64,000 nt of DNA from Mycobacterium sp. UM_CSW (GTDB taxonomy: Bacteria; Actinomycetota; Actinomycetes; Mycobacteriales; Mycobacteriaceae): the NCBI RefSeq assembly GCF_000455205.1, contig NZ_AUWQ01000007.1, positions 1 to 64,000 on the forward strand. The letters run 5' to 3'. The position numbers were made by a program, and so were the translations under genes. The notes beneath the pieces were generated by a model. It made no database searches. It was not told the DNA's origin and saw only the letters and a program-made list of their open reading frames with translations. Shown here piece after piece: positions 1-10,570 of the stretch (its first letter is position 1; every line of letters begins with the position of its first letter).

Positions 1-276
<276 letters not shown>

Positions 277-296
277 CCTGCGCTGTCAATAGAGGT

Positions 297-334
297 ACAA
301 GTAGTGCCGGGCCATCGGGCCCGGCACTACTTGT
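297..334 (+). terminator. Perfect 17-bp hairpin after rpfE
   Basis: Bases 297-313 and 318-334 are exact reverse complements around a 4-nt loop (ATCG). The right arm runs into TTGTTT. It lies 20 bases after the rpfE stop and before the next start at 369. The stem is symmetrical but only the + side is followed by a T-rich run, so it probably stops rpfE transcription. Confidence 0.75.
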
Positions 335-368
335 TTAGGGCTTTGTTTGCGGGCGTAGCGTCGGGTCG

Positions 369-1628
369 GTGACCGCAACGCCGCGCGAATTCGACGTCGT
401 CGTGTACGGGGCGACCGGGTTTGTCGGGAAGCTGACCGCCGAGTACCTGTCCCGCGCCGGAGCCGGCACCCGGATCGCGCTGGCGGGCCGGTCACCGGAC
501 CGGCTGCGCGCCGTCCGCGACACCCTGGGCGACGCGGCGCGGGACTGGCCCGTCCTGACCGCCGACGCCGCGTCCCCGTCGACGCTGGACGAGATGGCGG
601 CCCGAACCCGGGTTGTCGTGACCACGGTGGGCCCGTATGCCCGGTACGGGCTGCCGCTGGTGGCCGCCTGTGCGGCGGCGGGCACCGATTACGCCGACCT
701 GACCGGTGAGGCGTTGTTCGTCCGCGAAAGCATCGATCTACACCACAAGCAGGCCGCCGACACCGGTGCCCGCATCGTGCACGCCTGCGGATTCGACTCG
801 ATCCCGTCGGATTTGAGCGTGTACGCGCTGTACCGCGCGGCGCAGCGGGACGGCGCCGGGGAGCTTGGCGACACCCACTTCGTGGTGCGTTCCCTGCGCG
901 GCGGATTTTCCGGCGGCACCTACGCCACATTGCTCGAGGTGCTGCAGACGTCCTCGAGCGATCCCGACGCGCGCCGCCAGCTCGCCGACCCCTACACGTT
1001 GAGCACCGACCGCGCCGCCGAACCCGAACTCGGCCGCCAGCCCGACCTGCCGTGGCGCCGCGGCGACCGCCTGGCGCCGGAACTGGCCGGGGTGTGGACC
1101 GCCGGATTCCTGATGGCGCCCTACAACACCCGGATCGTTCGGCGCAGCAACGCCCTGCTGGACTGGGCATACGGCCGGGGATTCCGCTACGACGAGAACA
1201 TGAGCGTCGGGTCGTCGGCCCTCGCACCGGTGGCGTCGGCGGTCCTCGGCGGCGTCGGTAACGCGATGTTCGAGCTGAGCAGCCGTTACTTCCGGCTGCT
1301 GCCGCGCCGCCTGGTGGACCGGGTCGTTCCCAAACCGGGGACCGGTCCCAGCGCGAAGACGCGCGAGCGTGGCTACTACCGGACCGAGACCTACACCACC
1401 ACGACCGCGGGCGCCCGTTACGTGGCGCGCATGGAGCAGCGCGGAGACCCGGGCTACAAGGCCACCTCGGTGCTGCTGGGGGAGTGCGGCCTGGCCCTCG
1501 CGCTGGATCGCGACAAGCTCTCCGATCTGCTCGGCGTGCTGACGCCCGCGGCCGCGATGGGCGACGCACTGCTGGCGCGATTTCCAGCCGCCGGTGTGTC
1601 GCTGCGGGTCGACCGGCTGGCCGGGTGA
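369..1628 (+). CDS. Saccharopine dehydrogenase-like NAD(P)-binding protein (Rv2449c-type)
   Basis: A 419-residue protein with an N-terminal Rossmann fold: the segment VVVYGATGFVGKLTAEYL carries the GxxGxxG nucleotide-binding loop at residues ~9-27. It resembles the mycobacterial saccharopine dehydrogenase-like family, which includes the trans-acting enoyl reductase of phthiocerol and phenolic lipid synthesis. Its own substrate is unknown. The GTG at 369 gives the N-terminus MTATPREFDVVVYG, typical of the family. It lies between rpfE and valS as Rv2449c does in M. tuberculosis. A lipid-related reductase role is inference; the Rossmann domain is clear. Confidence 0.8.
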   Translation: MTATPREFDVVVYGATGFVGKLTAEYLSRAGAGTRIALAGRSPDRLRAVRDTLGDAARDWPVLTADAASPSTLDEMAARTRVVVTTVGPYARYGLPLVAACAAAGTDYADLTGEALFVRESIDLHHKQAADTGARIVHACGFDSIPSDLSVYALYRAAQRDGAGELGDTHFVVRSLRGGFSGGTYATLLEVLQTSSSDPDARRQLADPYTLSTDRAAEPELGRQPDLPWRRGDRLAPELAGVWTAGFLMAPYNTRIVRRSNALLDWAYGRGFRYDENMSVGSSALAPVASAVLGGVGNAMFELSSRYFRLLPRRLVDRVVPKPGTGPSAKTRERGYYRTETYTTTTAGARYVARMEQRGDPGYKATSVLLGECGLALALDRDKLSDLLGVLTPAAAMGDALLARFPAAGVSLRVDRLAG

Positions 1629-1738
1629 CCCCCGGGGCTCCGACCGCTCGACTCGCGACAGGGCGACCACGTCCATGGGCGCAGCTGCGGATTCGACCGC
1701 TGAAGCGCGGGCAATTCGAGTCTCCCTAGAATTGACCG

Positions 1739-4390
1739 GTGACCGCCACCCCCCACCCCGCCGCCGACCAGCTCCCCAAGTCGTGGGATCCGGCCGCGAT
1801 GGAGGACGCGATCTACCAGAAGTGGCTGGACGCGGGCTACTTCAAGGCCGACGCGAGCAGCTCCAAGCCCGCCTACTCGATCGTGCTGCCGCCGCCCAAC
1901 GTCACCGGCAGCCTGCACATGGGCCACGCGCTGGAGCACACCATGATGGACGCGCTGACCCGGCGAAAGCGCATGCAGGGCTATGAGGTGCTGTGGCAGC
2001 CGGGCATGGACCACGCGGGCATCGCGACCCAGAGCGTGGTGGAAAAGCAGCTGGCGGTCGACGGCAAGACCAAGGAGGACTTCGGCCGGGAGCTGTTCGT
2101 CGACAAGGTGTGGGACTGGAAGCGGGAGTCCGGCGGTGCCATCGGCGGCCAGATGCGCCGGCTCGGCGACGGCGTGGACTGGAGCCGCGACCGCTTCACC
2201 ATGGACGAGGGCCTCTCGCGCGCGGTGCGCACCATCTTCAAGCGGCTCTACGACGCGGGTCTGATCTATCGGGCCGAGCGGCTGGTGAACTGGTCACCAG
2301 TCCTCGAGACGGCGATCTCGGACCTCGAGGTGAACTACCTCGACGTCGAGGGCGAGTTGGTGTCGTTCCGGTACGGCTCGCTGGACGACGCCGAGCCGCA
2401 CATCGTGGTCGCCACCACCCGGGTGGAGACGATGCTCGGCGACACCGCGATCGCGGTGCATCCCGACGACGAGCGGTACCGCCACCTGGTCGGAACCAGC
2501 CTGCCGCACCCCTTCGTAGACCGTCCGCTCCTCATCGTGGCGGACGAGCACGTCGACCCCGAATTCGGCACGGGCGCGGTCAAAGTGACGCCCGCGCACG
2601 ACCCCAACGACTTCGAGATCGGGCTCCGGCACGAGCTGCCGATGATCTCGATCATGGACACCAAGGGCCGGATCGCCGACACCGGAACGCAATTCGACGG
2701 AATGGATCGTTTCGTGGCGCGGGTCGCCGTGCGCGAAGCGCTGGCAGCGCAGGGCAGGATCGTCGAGGAGAAACGGCCCTACCTGCACAGCGTCGGGCAT
2801 TCGGAGCGCAGCGGCGAGCCGATCGAACCGCGGCTGTCGCTGCAGTGGTGGGTCCGGGTGGAATCGCTGGCCAAGGCCGCCGGTGACGCGGTTCGCAACG
2901 GGGACACCGTGATTCACCCCGCCAGCCTGGAGCCGCGCTGGTTCGCCTGGGTCGACGACATGCACGACTGGTGCATCTCGCGGCAGCTGTGGTGGGGCCA
3001 CCGCATCCCGATCTGGTACGGGCCCGACGGCGAGCAGGTCTGCGTCGGTCCCGACGAGGCGCCGCCGGAGGGCTGGGAGCAGGACCCCGACGTGCTGGAT
3101 ACCTGGTTCTCCTCCGCGCTGTGGCCGTTCTCCACGCTGGGTTGGCCGGCGGAGACCCCCGAGCTGGAAAAGTTCTACCCCACAAGCGTTTTGGTCACCG
3201 GCTACGACATCCTGTTCTTCTGGGTCGCGCGGATGATGATGTTCGGCACCTTCGTCGGCGGCGACGACGCCATCACGCTCGGCGGCCGCCGGGGCCCGCA
3301 GGTGCCGTTCACCGATATTTTCCTGCACGGGCTGATCCGCGACGAGTTCGGCCGCAAGATGAGCAAGTCCAAGGGCAACGTCATCGACCCACTGGACTGG
3401 ATGGAGGCGTTCGGGGCCGACGCCCTGCGGTTCACGCTGGCCCGCGGCGCCAACCCCGGCGGCGACCTGTCCGTCAGCGAGGATGCCGTCCGCGCGTCGC
3501 GCAACTTCGGCACGAAGCTGTTCAACGCCACCCGCTACGCGCTGCTGAACGGGGCCGCGCTCGCGGAGCTACCGGCCCATGACGACCTGACCGACGCCGA
3601 TCGGTGGATCCTCGGGCGTCTGGAAGAGGTTCGCGCAGAAGTGGATTCGGCCTTCGACGGCTACGAGTTCAGCCGCGCCTGCGAATCGCTGTATCACTTC
3701 GCGTGGGACGAATTCTGCGACTGGTATGTCGAACTGGCCAAGACGCAGCTCGCCGAGGGCCTCGCCCACACCACCGCCGTGCTGGCCGCGGTGCTCGACA
3801 CGTTGCTGCGGTTACTGCATCCGGTCATCCCGTTCCTCACCGAGGCGCTCTGGCAGGCCCTCACCGACCAGGAGTCGCTGGTGATCGCCGAGTGGCCCAA
3901 GGCCTCGGGCATCGCCCTGGATCCCGTTGCCGCGCAACGGATCGCCGACATGCAGCGGCTCGTCACCGAGGTCCGCCGGTTCCGCAGCGACCAGGGGCTG
4001 GCCGATCGGCAGAAGGTGCCCGCCCGGCTGGCCGGCGTGGAAGCCTCCGACCTGAGCGGCCAGGTGGCGGCGGTGACGTCGCTGGCGTGGCTCACCGCGC
4101 CGGAGCCGAATTTTCAGCCGTCCGCGTCGGTGGAGGTGCGCCTGTCCGGCGGCACCGTCGTCGTCGAACTCGACACGTCGGGCACCATCGACGTCGCCGC
4201 CGAGCGCCGGCGCCTGGAAAAGGATCTGGCCGCGGCGCAAAAGGAGCTGGCGTCCACGGCCGCCAAACTGGGCAACGCCGACTTCCTGGCCAAGGCGCCC
4301 GACCAGGTCGTCGCCAAGATCCGCGACCGCCAGCGCGTCGCGCAGGAGGAAACCGACCGGATCAACGCCAGGCTGGCCGCGCTGCAATGA
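1739..4390 (+). CDS. valS: Valyl-tRNA synthetase
   Basis: An 883-residue class I aminoacyl-tRNA synthetase that charges tRNA-Val and edits misactivated threonine. The HIGH signature is H60MGH63 within [14 protein letters not shown], and the KMSKS signature is K540MSKS544. The order is Rossmann halves split by the CP1 editing domain, an anticodon-binding helical domain, and a C-terminal coiled coil rich in Lys/Ala/Glu (about residues 820-880), typical of ValS. The GTG start at 1739 places the N-terminal [17 protein letters not shown] segment correctly. The stop overlaps the folC start (ATGA, 4387-4390), so the two are probably translationally coupled. Confidence 0.98.
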   Translation: MTATPHPAADQLPKSWDPAAMEDAIYQKWLDAGYFKADASSSKPAYSIVLPPPNVTGSLHMGHALEHTMMDALTRRKRMQGYEVLWQPGMDHAGIATQSVVEKQLAVDGKTKEDFGRELFVDKVWDWKRESGGAIGGQMRRLGDGVDWSRDRFTMDEGLSRAVRTIFKRLYDAGLIYRAERLVNWSPVLETAISDLEVNYLDVEGELVSFRYGSLDDAEPHIVVATTRVETMLGDTAIAVHPDDERYRHLVGTSLPHPFVDRPLLIVADEHVDPEFGTGAVKVTPAHDPNDFEIGLRHELPMISIMDTKGRIADTGTQFDGMDRFVARVAVREALAAQGRIVEEKRPYLHSVGHSERSGEPIEPRLSLQWWVRVESLAKAAGDAVRNGDTVIHPASLEPRWFAWVDDMHDWCISRQLWWGHRIPIWYGPDGEQVCVGPDEAPPEGWEQDPDVLDTWFSSALWPFSTLGWPAETPELEKFYPTSVLVTGYDILFFWVARMMMFGTFVGGDDAITLGGRRGPQVPFTDIFLHGLIRDEFGRKMSKSKGNVIDPLDWMEAFGADALRFTLARGANPGGDLSVSEDAVRASRNFGTKLFNATRYALLNGAALAELPAHDDLTDADRWILGRLEEVRAEVDSAFDGYEFSRACESLYHFAWDEFCDWYVELAKTQLAEGLAHTTAVLAAVLDTLLRLLHPVIPFLTEALWQALTDQESLVIAEWPKASGIALDPVAAQRIADMQRLVTEVRRFRSDQGLADRQKVPARLAGVEASDLSGQVAAVTSLAWLTAPEPNFQPSASVEVRLSGGTVVVELDTSGTIDVAAERRRLEKDLAAAQKELASTAAKLGNADFLAKAPDQVVAKIRDRQRVAQEETDRINARLAALQ

Positions 4391-5823
4391 CTTTGGAGCC
4401 GCCCGAGCGGGCCAACAGCGCGGCTCCCACACCGGATGAGATCGCGTCCCTGTTGCAGGTCGAGCACCTGCTGGACCAACGCTGGCCGGAGACCCGCATC
4501 GAGCCCAGCCTGACCCGGATCAGCGCCCTGATGGACCTGCTGGGGTCGCCGCAGCTCGGGTATCCGTCCATCCATGTCGCGGGCACCAACGGCAAGACCT
4601 CGGTGGCGCGCATGGTCGACGCCCTGGTGACCGCGCTGGGCCGGCGCACCGGCCGGACCACCAGCCCCCACCTGCAATCGGCGGTCGAGCGCACCGCCAT
4701 CGACGGGCAGCCGATCAGCCCGGCCCAATACGTGGCGACCTACCGCGAGATCGAGCCGTTCGTGCAGATGGTCGACGCACAGTCACAAGCTGACGGTGGC
4801 CCGGCGATGAGCAAGTTCGAGGTCCTCACCGCGATGGCGTTCGCCGCGTTCGCCGACGCGCCCGTCGACGTGGCGGTGGTCGAGGTGGGCATGGGCGGCC
4901 GCTGGGACGCCACCAACGTGATCAACGCGCCGGTCGCGGTCATCACCCCCGTCGGCATCGACCACGTGGAATACCTCGGCGGCGACCTCGCCGGGATCGC
5001 CGGCGAGAAGGCCGGCATCATCCATCAGGCGCCCGAGGGCGCCCCGGACACCGTCGCCGTCATCGCGCGGCAGGCGCCGGAGGCCATGGAGGTGCTTCTG
5101 GCCCAGGCGGTGCGCGCCGACGCCGCGGTCGCCCGGGAGGACTCGGAGTTCGCGGTGTTGGGCCGCCAGGTCGCGATCGGCGGGCAGGTGCTGCAGCTGC
5201 AGGGCCTGGGCGGCGTCTACTCGGACGTCTACCTGCCGCTGCACGGCGAACACCAGGCCCACAACGCGGTGGTGGCGCTCGCGGCGGTCGAGGCCTTTTT
5301 CGGGGCGGGCGCGCAGCGACAGCTCGACGTCGAGGCGGTCCGGGCCGGTTTCGCCGCGGTCACCAGCCCCGGCCGGCTGGAACGCCTGCGCAGCGCGCCG
5401 ACGGTGTTCATCGACGCCGCCCACAACCCGGCCGGGGCGACGGCGCTGGCGCAGACGCTGGCCGGCGAGTTCGACTTCCGGTTCCTGGTCGGCGTGCTGA
5501 GCATCATGGCCGACAAGGACGTGGACGGCATCCTCGCCGCGCTGGAGCCCGCGTTCGATTCGGTTGTCGTGACCCATAACGGCTCGCCGCGCGCGCTGGA
5601 TGTCGAGTCGCTGGCGCTGGCCGCCCGTGAGCGGTTCGGGCCCGATCGCGTGGCGACGGCGGAAAACCTGCGCGACGCTGTCGAGGTCGCGACGGCCCTG
5701 GTCGACGAGGCGGCCACGGAAATCGGTGAGGCGGAATCGCTTTCGGGCACGGGGATCGTCGTCACCGGCTCGGTGGTCACCGCCGGAGCCGCGCGGACCC
5801 TGTTCGGTCGAGACCCGCAATGA
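4387..5823 (+). CDS. folC: Folylpolyglutamate synthase / dihydrofolate synthase
   Basis: A 478-residue Mur-ligase-family enzyme that adds glutamate to dihydropteroate and tetrahydrofolates in the cytosol. The P-loop is in [15 protein letters not shown], followed by the Mur-family central domain ([26 protein letters not shown]) and the C-terminal domain with [11 protein letters not shown]. The open frame extends far upstream inside valS, but the ATG at 4387 overlapping the valS stop is the sensible start and gives the family length. The last four bases overlap the next gene (ATGA at 5820-5823), continuing a tightly coupled operon. Confidence 0.95.
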   Translation: MTLEPPERANSAAPTPDEIASLLQVEHLLDQRWPETRIEPSLTRISALMDLLGSPQLGYPSIHVAGTNGKTSVARMVDALVTALGRRTGRTTSPHLQSAVERTAIDGQPISPAQYVATYREIEPFVQMVDAQSQADGGPAMSKFEVLTAMAFAAFADAPVDVAVVEVGMGGRWDATNVINAPVAVITPVGIDHVEYLGGDLAGIAGEKAGIIHQAPEGAPDTVAVIARQAPEAMEVLLAQAVRADAAVAREDSEFAVLGRQVAIGGQVLQLQGLGGVYSDVYLPLHGEHQAHNAVVALAAVEAFFGAGAQRQLDVEAVRAGFAAVTSPGRLERLRSAPTVFIDAAHNPAGATALAQTLAGEFDFRFLVGVLSIMADKDVDGILAALEPAFDSVVVTHNGSPRALDVESLALAARERFGPDRVATAENLRDAVEVATALVDEAATEIGEAESLSGTGIVVTGSVVTAGAARTLFGRDPQ

Positions 5824-6176
5824 CAGACCAGAGACCCGACCCCTGGAAGAGCTTCGGCGGCGTGATGGCCGCGACGCTGGTCCTGGAGGCGATCGTGGTG
5901 CTGCTGGCGATTCCGGTGGTGGGCGCCGTCGGCGGCGGCCTGAACGCCGCGTCGCTGGTCTATCTGATCGGCCTGGCCGTCGTCTTGATCCTGCTGGCCG
6001 GGCTGCAGCGCAGGCCGTGGGCGATCTGGGTGAACCTGGCCGTGCAGGTGGTGCTGCTCGCCGGTTTCGCCATCTACCCGGGGGTGGGATTCATCGGCGT
6101 GCTGTTCACCGGGTTATGGGCGCTGATCGCGTACTTCCGGGCCGAGGTCCGGCGGCGTCAGTCGCCGCCAAGCTAG
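5820..6176 (+). CDS. Small integral membrane protein, DUF4233 type (Rv2446c-like)
   Basis: A 118-residue protein with about four hydrophobic segments (starting near residues 14, 40, 66 and 85) and a basic C-terminal tail (FRAEVRRRQ). It matches the small mycobacterial membrane protein always found between folC and ndk (Rv2446c), a DUF4233-type family of unknown function. The start overlaps the folC stop by four bases, so it is co-translated. No catalytic motif is visible. Its fixed place beside folate and nucleotide genes suggests a housekeeping role but does not define one. Confidence 0.8.
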   Translation: MTDQRPDPWKSFGGVMAATLVLEAIVVLLAIPVVGAVGGGLNAASLVYLIGLAVVLILLAGLQRRPWAIWVNLAVQVVLLAGFAIYPGVGFIGVLFTGLWALIAYFRAEVRRRQSPPS

Positions 6177-6205
6177 ACGCGAATCGGTTCTGTACGCTGT
6201 CCGCC

Positions 6206-6616
6206 GTGACCGAACGGACCCTGGTACTGATCAAGCCGGACGCCGTCGAGCGGCATCTGATCGGCGAGATCATCGGCCGCATCGAGCGGAAAGGCCTCAC
6301 CATCGCGGCGCTGGAGCTCCGGCACGTCAGCGAAGAGCTGGCCGGCCAGCACTACGCGGAACACGAGGGCAAGCCCTTCTTCGGATCGTTGCTGGAATTC
6401 ATCACCTCGGGGCCGGTGGTGGCGGCGATCGTGGAGGGGCCGCGCGCGATCGCAGCGTTTCGGCAGGTCGCGGGCGGTACCGACCCGGTGGACAAGGCCA
6501 CGCCCGGCACCATCCGGGGCGATTTCGGGCTGGAGACGCAGTTCAACCTGGTGCACGGGTCCGATTCGGAAGATTCCGCCAAGCGCGAGATCGCGCTCTG
6601 GTTTCCCGGAATTTAG
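6206..6616 (+). CDS. ndk: Nucleoside diphosphate kinase
   Basis: A 136-residue cytosolic enzyme that balances NTP and dNTP pools by phosphate transfer through a histidine intermediate. The N-terminus [19 protein letters not shown] and the active-site block [16 protein letters not shown], whose His is phosphorylated, are both intact, and the length is exactly the family norm. The frame is open upstream, but the GTG at 6206 gives the canonical N-terminus [14 protein letters not shown]. It lies 30 bases after the DUF4233 gene and is probably the last gene of the valS-folC operon before the rne leader. Confidence 0.97.
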   Translation: MTERTLVLIKPDAVERHLIGEIIGRIERKGLTIAALELRHVSEELAGQHYAEHEGKPFFGSLLEFITSGPVVAAIVEGPRAIAAFRQVAGGTDPVDKATPGTIRGDFGLETQFNLVHGSDSEDSAKREIALWFPGI

Positions 6617-6956
6617 CGCCGGGGCAATCCGGGCCACACCGGGGCCTCGGCGGCGTTTGCTGACGCGCGCGGATCGGGCGCGGGTGGGCACTGGAAGTGA
6701 TGTGGGATACTGACAGCGGGTGAACGTCGCCGGACCGGCTTCGGACACCCGAATGAAGACTTAGACAAGCGCGACCATCGCGCCCCCGCGATGTTGCGCC
6801 GCATGTCAGGCCTACATTCAGTACGGCGCCGAGTGAGTTCTACCTGAGCCGCTCGGGGCGAGACCATCACAAGCCTGGGAGAAGCGACCCGGGCCTATAG
6901 CGAAGCCCTCGCGTGGCCGCGTCGAAACGACGCGCCCGGGGGCTAAAGGAGAATAC
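6617..6956 (+). promoter_or_regulatory. rne upstream region and probable long 5' leader
   Basis: These 340 bases between ndk and rne hold no convincing gene. An extended -10-like element, TGG followed by GATACT, lies at 6703-6711; initiation just downstream would leave an untranslated leader of roughly 240 bases. A ribosome-binding site AAAGGAG (6945-6951) lies 5 bases before the GTG start. Long rne leaders are known in mycobacteria, and in E. coli the leader mediates autoregulation. The promoter position here is my reading only. Confidence 0.45.
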
Positions 6957-9689
6957 GTGGTAGACAGTGCACCGCCCACAGACTCGTCACGAGAGCCGGC
7001 CCACAACGAGGACCTGCCCGACCGCCTGAGGGTCCACCAGCTGGCACGGGCGCTGGGAAGCACCAACAAAGAGGTGCTGGCGGCGCTCACCGCGATCGAC
7101 GGGCGGGACCGCAACGTGCACTCCGGCGTGGACCGCGAGGACGCGATCAAGGTGCGCGAATTGCTCTTCGCCCAACCCCTGCCCAACATCCCGGGGTTCA
7201 GCAGCGCCGCCGCCGCACAACAACCCCTGCTGCTCGACGCCTCAAGTGCGGGAAGGGATTACATGCCGCTGTTCGTCGCGCCGCAGCCGGTCGAGATCGG
7301 CGGCGAGCGCGACACCGACGACGATTCGGCCGACTCCGACGATTCCGACAGCGACGACGACGAACAGGCCGACCGGCCCGCCAACCGGCGGCGGCGGCGC
7401 GGCCGCCGGGGCCGGGGCCGCGGCCGCGGCGAACAGGGCGGCGCCGACGGCCAAGACATAGACGAGGACGCCGACTCCGAGGACACCGACGAGGACGACT
7501 CCGACGCCGGCGACGACGAGAACGGATCCTCCGAGGCCGCCAGTCGGCGCCGCCGCCGGCGCCGACGGCGCAAGTCGGGGGCCGGCGACGACGGCGACGA
7601 GGGTCCGTCGCCGGACGATCCGCCCAACACCGTGGTGCACGAGCGCCCGCCGCGCAGCGGCAAGAACGGCGACGAGGGCGGCAGCTCAAACGCCGAGATC
7701 AAGGGCATCGACGGCTCCACCCGGCTGGAGGCCAAGCGGCAACGCCGCCGCGACGGGCGCGACGCCGGGCGGCGCCGCCCGCCGGTGCTGACCGAGGCCG
7801 AGTTCTTGGCGCGCCGCGAGGCCGTCGAGCGGATGATGGTCGTGCGCGACCGGGTCCGCACCGAGCCACCGCATCCGGGCGCGCGCTACACGCAGATCGC
7901 GGTGCTGGAAGACGGCATCGTCGTCGAGCACTTCGTGACCTCCGCCGCCTCCGCCTCGCTGGTGGGCAACATCTACCTCGGGATCGTGCAGAACGTGCTG
8001 CCCTCGATGGAGGCGGCCTTCGTCGACATCGGCCGCGGCCGCAACGGCGTGCTCTACGCCGGGGAGGTCAACTGGGAGGCCGCCGGACTGGGCGGGTCGG
8101 ACCGCAAGATCGAACAGGCCCTCAAGCCCGGCGACTACGTCGTCGTGCAGGTCAGCAAGGACCCGGTCGGCCACAAGGGCGCCCGGCTGACCACGCAGGT
8201 CTCACTGGCCGGCCGCTACCTCGTTTACGTGCCTGGCGCGTCGTCGACCGGGATCAGCCGCAAGCTGCCCGACACCGAACGCCAGCGGCTCAAGGAGATC
8301 CTGCGCGAGGTGGTGCCGTCCGACGCCGGGGTGATCATCCGCACCGCGTCCGAGGGAGTCAAAGAGGAGGACATCCGCAAGGACGTCACCCGCCTGCAGG
8401 AACGCTGGGAGCAGATCGAGGCCAAGGCCGCCGAAACCAAACAAAAGGCCGCCGGCGCCGCGGTGTCGCTCTACGAAGAGCCCGACGTGTTGGTCAAGGT
8501 CATCCGCGACCTGTTCAACGAGGACTTCGCCGGCCTGATCGTCTCCGGCGACGAGGCCTGGAACACGATCAACGAGTACGTGAACGCCGTTGCGCCAGAA
8601 CTGGTTTCGAAACTCACCAAGTACGAGCCCGCCACCGGACCCGACGACTCGACCGGGCCCGACGTGTTCGCGGTGCACCGCATCGACGAACAGCTCGCCA
8701 AGGCGATGGACCGCAAGGTGTGGCTGCCGTCGGGCGGCACGCTGGTGATCGATCGCACCGAGGCGATGACGGTGATCGATGTCAACACCGGCAAGTTCAC
8801 CGGATCCGGGGGCAACCTCGAGCAGACCGTCACCAAGAACAACCTGGAAGCGGCCGAGGAGATCGTGCGCCAACTGCGGCTGCGCGACATCGGCGGCATC
8901 GTGGTCATCGACTTCATCGACATGGTGCTGGAGTCCAACCGCGACCTGGTGTTGCGCCGGCTGACCGAGTCGCTGGCCCGTGACCGCACCCGCCATCAGG
9001 TCTCCGAGGTGACATCGCTGGGCCTGGTCCAACTGACCCGCAAGCGGCTGGGCACCGGGCTGATCGAGGCGTTCTCGTCGACGTGCCCGAACTGCGGCGG
9101 CCGCGGCCTGCTGCTGCACAGCGATCCGGTGGATTCGGCCCCGTCCAACGGCCGGAAATCCGAATCCGGTGGCCGCCGGGGCAGGCGGTCGAAGAAGAAG
9201 GGCGCCGAGGAGCCCACCGTGGCCAAGGTGCTGCCGGCCCACACGCCCGGGGAACACCCGATGTTCAAGGCGATGGCGGCCGGCACGTCCGGGACGTCGG
9301 AGGCGGTGTCCCAGGATGGCGGGGAGCCCGAGGAGACGGCCGAGGAAGTCATCGCCCAGGTCGACGGCGAGGCCGAAGTGCCGCCCGACGCGGCCGTGGC
9401 GGACGCCGACCGGGACGACTTCGAGGACAACGGCCAGGACTTTGGCGAGAGCGACAGCGATGAGGATGAGGACGAAGACGACCTCGACGACGACGATGAC
9501 GACCTCGATGACGAGGACCTCGACGTGGACGACGATGACGACGAGGACGACGAGGACGATGACGAGGACGACGACGACCTCGACGACGAGGACACCAGCG
9601 CGGCCGGTGACGCGGGAGCGGGCTTCGGCCGCCCGCGCCGCCGCCGCGCGGCGGGCAGGCCGGCCGGCCCGCCGATCCACGTCGACTGA
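6957..9689 (+). CDS. rne: Ribonuclease E/G
   Basis: A 910-residue endoribonuclease that starts decay and processing of mRNA and rRNA. Residues ~1-290 are disordered, with alternating acidic (Asp/Ser) and Arg-rich blocks. The catalytic core spans about 300-720: an S1 domain from RYTQIAVLEDGIVVEHF, the DNase I-like subdomain with metal-binding Asp608 (VIDVNTG) and Asp652 (VIDFIDM), and the Zn-link C710PNC713. A C-terminal tail from ~800 is almost pure Asp/Glu and ends in an Arg-rich RPRRRRAAGRP patch. Both flanks fit the mycobacterial RNase E layout, in which the core sits between two disordered arms that serve as scaffolds. GTG start with a good Shine-Dalgarno. Confidence 0.96.
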   Translation: MVDSAPPTDSSREPAHNEDLPDRLRVHQLARALGSTNKEVLAALTAIDGRDRNVHSGVDREDAIKVRELLFAQPLPNIPGFSSAAAAQQPLLLDASSAGRDYMPLFVAPQPVEIGGERDTDDDSADSDDSDSDDDEQADRPANRRRRRGRRGRGRGRGEQGGADGQDIDEDADSEDTDEDDSDAGDDENGSSEAASRRRRRRRRRKSGAGDDGDEGPSPDDPPNTVVHERPPRSGKNGDEGGSSNAEIKGIDGSTRLEAKRQRRRDGRDAGRRRPPVLTEAEFLARREAVERMMVVRDRVRTEPPHPGARYTQIAVLEDGIVVEHFVTSAASASLVGNIYLGIVQNVLPSMEAAFVDIGRGRNGVLYAGEVNWEAAGLGGSDRKIEQALKPGDYVVVQVSKDPVGHKGARLTTQVSLAGRYLVYVPGASSTGISRKLPDTERQRLKEILREVVPSDAGVIIRTASEGVKEEDIRKDVTRLQERWEQIEAKAAETKQKAAGAAVSLYEEPDVLVKVIRDLFNEDFAGLIVSGDEAWNTINEYVNAVAPELVSKLTKYEPATGPDDSTGPDVFAVHRIDEQLAKAMDRKVWLPSGGTLVIDRTEAMTVIDVNTGKFTGSGGNLEQTVTKNNLEAAEEIVRQLRLRDIGGIVVIDFIDMVLESNRDLVLRRLTESLARDRTRHQVSEVTSLGLVQLTRKRLGTGLIEAFSSTCPNCGGRGLLLHSDPVDSAPSNGRKSESGGRRGRRSKKKGAEEPTVAKVLPAHTPGEHPMFKAMAAGTSGTSEAVSQDGGEPEETAEEVIAQVDGEAEVPPDAAVADADRDDFEDNGQDFGESDSDEDEDEDDLDDDDDDLDDEDLDVDDDDDEDDEDDDEDDDDLDDEDTSAAGDAGAGFGRPRRRRAAGRPAGPPIHVD

Positions 9690-9721
9690 CCTGCGTCACC
9701 CGAGCGGTCAGGCGAGCCGGT

Positions 9722-9751
9722 TTGACCCTGTAGCCGCTGGTCACGTACCCT
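9722..9751 (+). promoter_or_regulatory. SigA-like promoter for rplU-rpmA
   Basis: A -35 hexamer TTGACC (9722-9727) and a -10 hexamer TACCCT (9746-9751) are separated by 18 bases, about 140 bases before rplU. Nothing else in 9690-9893 looks coding. In M. tuberculosis I recall a divergent dctA gene in this interval; it is absent here. Confidence 0.5.
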
Positions 9752-9893
9752 TGGACAGTTGTCGTCAGGGCAGGTCAACCAGACTATGGCCGGCGACGGG
9801 CGGGACTCCCGGGTGACCGGCGCGGACCCGCACCCCAGACCCACCACGAACGAGCCGGTGGCACGCGCGCGAAGGAAAGAGGCAGGAGCAACG

Positions 9894-10205
9894 ATGGCGA
9901 CGTACGCAATCGTCAAGACCGGCGGCAAGCAGTACAAAGTCGCCGTCGGAGACGTCGTCAAGGTCGAGAAGCTGGACTCCGAGCCGGGCGCCAACGTGAC
10001 GCTGCCGGTCGCCTTGGTCGTCGACGGCGCCAAGGTCACCAGCGACGCCGCGGCGCTGGCCAAGGTCGCGGTGACCGGCGAGGTGCTCGAGCACACCAAG
10101 GGCCCCAAGATCCGCATCCACAAGTTCAAGAACAAGACCGGCTACCACAAGCGTCAGGGTCACCGTCAGCAGCTGACGGTCCTGAAGGTCACCGGGATCA
10201 AGTAG
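9894..10205 (+). CDS. rplU: 50S ribosomal protein L21
   Basis: A 103-residue protein of the large ribosomal subunit, beginning [22 protein letters not shown] and ending with the conserved [15 protein letters not shown], as expected for L21. The frame is open upstream but the ATG at 9894, preceded by GAAAGAGGCAGGAG, gives the canonical start. It lies 10 bases from rpmA in the standard rplU-rpmA-obg order. Confidence 0.98.
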   Translation: MATYAIVKTGGKQYKVAVGDVVKVEKLDSEPGANVTLPVALVVDGAKVTSDAAALAKVAVTGEVLEHTKGPKIRIHKFKNKTGYHKRQGHRQQLTVLKVTGIK

Positions 10206-10215
10206 CGAGGACCAC

Positions 10216-10482
10216 ATGGCACACAAGAAGGGCGCTTCCAGCTCGCGCAACGGCCGCGACTCCGCCGCGCAGCGGCTGGGCGTGAAGCGGTTCGGCGGCC
10301 AGGTCGTGAAGGCCGGCGAGATCATCGTCCGCCAGCGCGGCACCAAGTTCCACCCCGGCGTCAACGTCGGGCGGGGCGGCGACGACACCCTGTTCGCCAA
10401 GGAATCCGGTGCGGTCGAGTTCGGGACCAAGCGCGGCCGCAAGACCGTCAGCATCGTCGCGGCCGGGCAAACCACCGACTAG
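10216..10482 (+). CDS. rpmA: 50S ribosomal protein L27
   Basis: An 88-residue ribosomal protein near the peptidyl transferase centre. The N-terminus [16 protein letters not shown] and the conserved [20 protein letters not shown] block are diagnostic. It begins 10 bases after rplU with GCGAGG as a modest ribosome-binding site. A GC-rich dyad follows its stop (about 10492-10511), but the T-run lies on its upstream side, so I do not call it a terminator for this strand. Confidence 0.98.
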   Translation: MAHKKGASSSRNGRDSAAQRLGVKRFGGQVVKAGEIIVRQRGTKFHPGVNVGRGGDDTLFAKESGAVEFGTKRGRKTVSIVAAGQTTD

Positions 10483-10570
10483 GCGTTTTTGCCCGGGCCC
10501 GGCCCGGGCGCTGCGTCCGGCCGCGGGCACCGGCCCGCATCGGCGCCCGCGGTAGTTGAGAGGACCCTCG

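Noticed and set aside
3604-4386. A 739-codon frame joining the end of valS to folC as one gene
   Set aside because: The first 261 codons are a frame-shifted shadow of valS; folC starts at the ATGA overlap at 4387.
9400-9610. GAC/GAG-rich low-complexity tract as a possible VNTR
   Set aside because: It is in frame as the Asp/Glu tail of RNase E and the units are irregular.
10492-10511. GC-rich dyad between rpmA and obg as a terminator
   Set aside because: The T-run precedes rather than follows the stem on the coding strand, and the rplU-rpmA-obg genes are usually co-transcribed.
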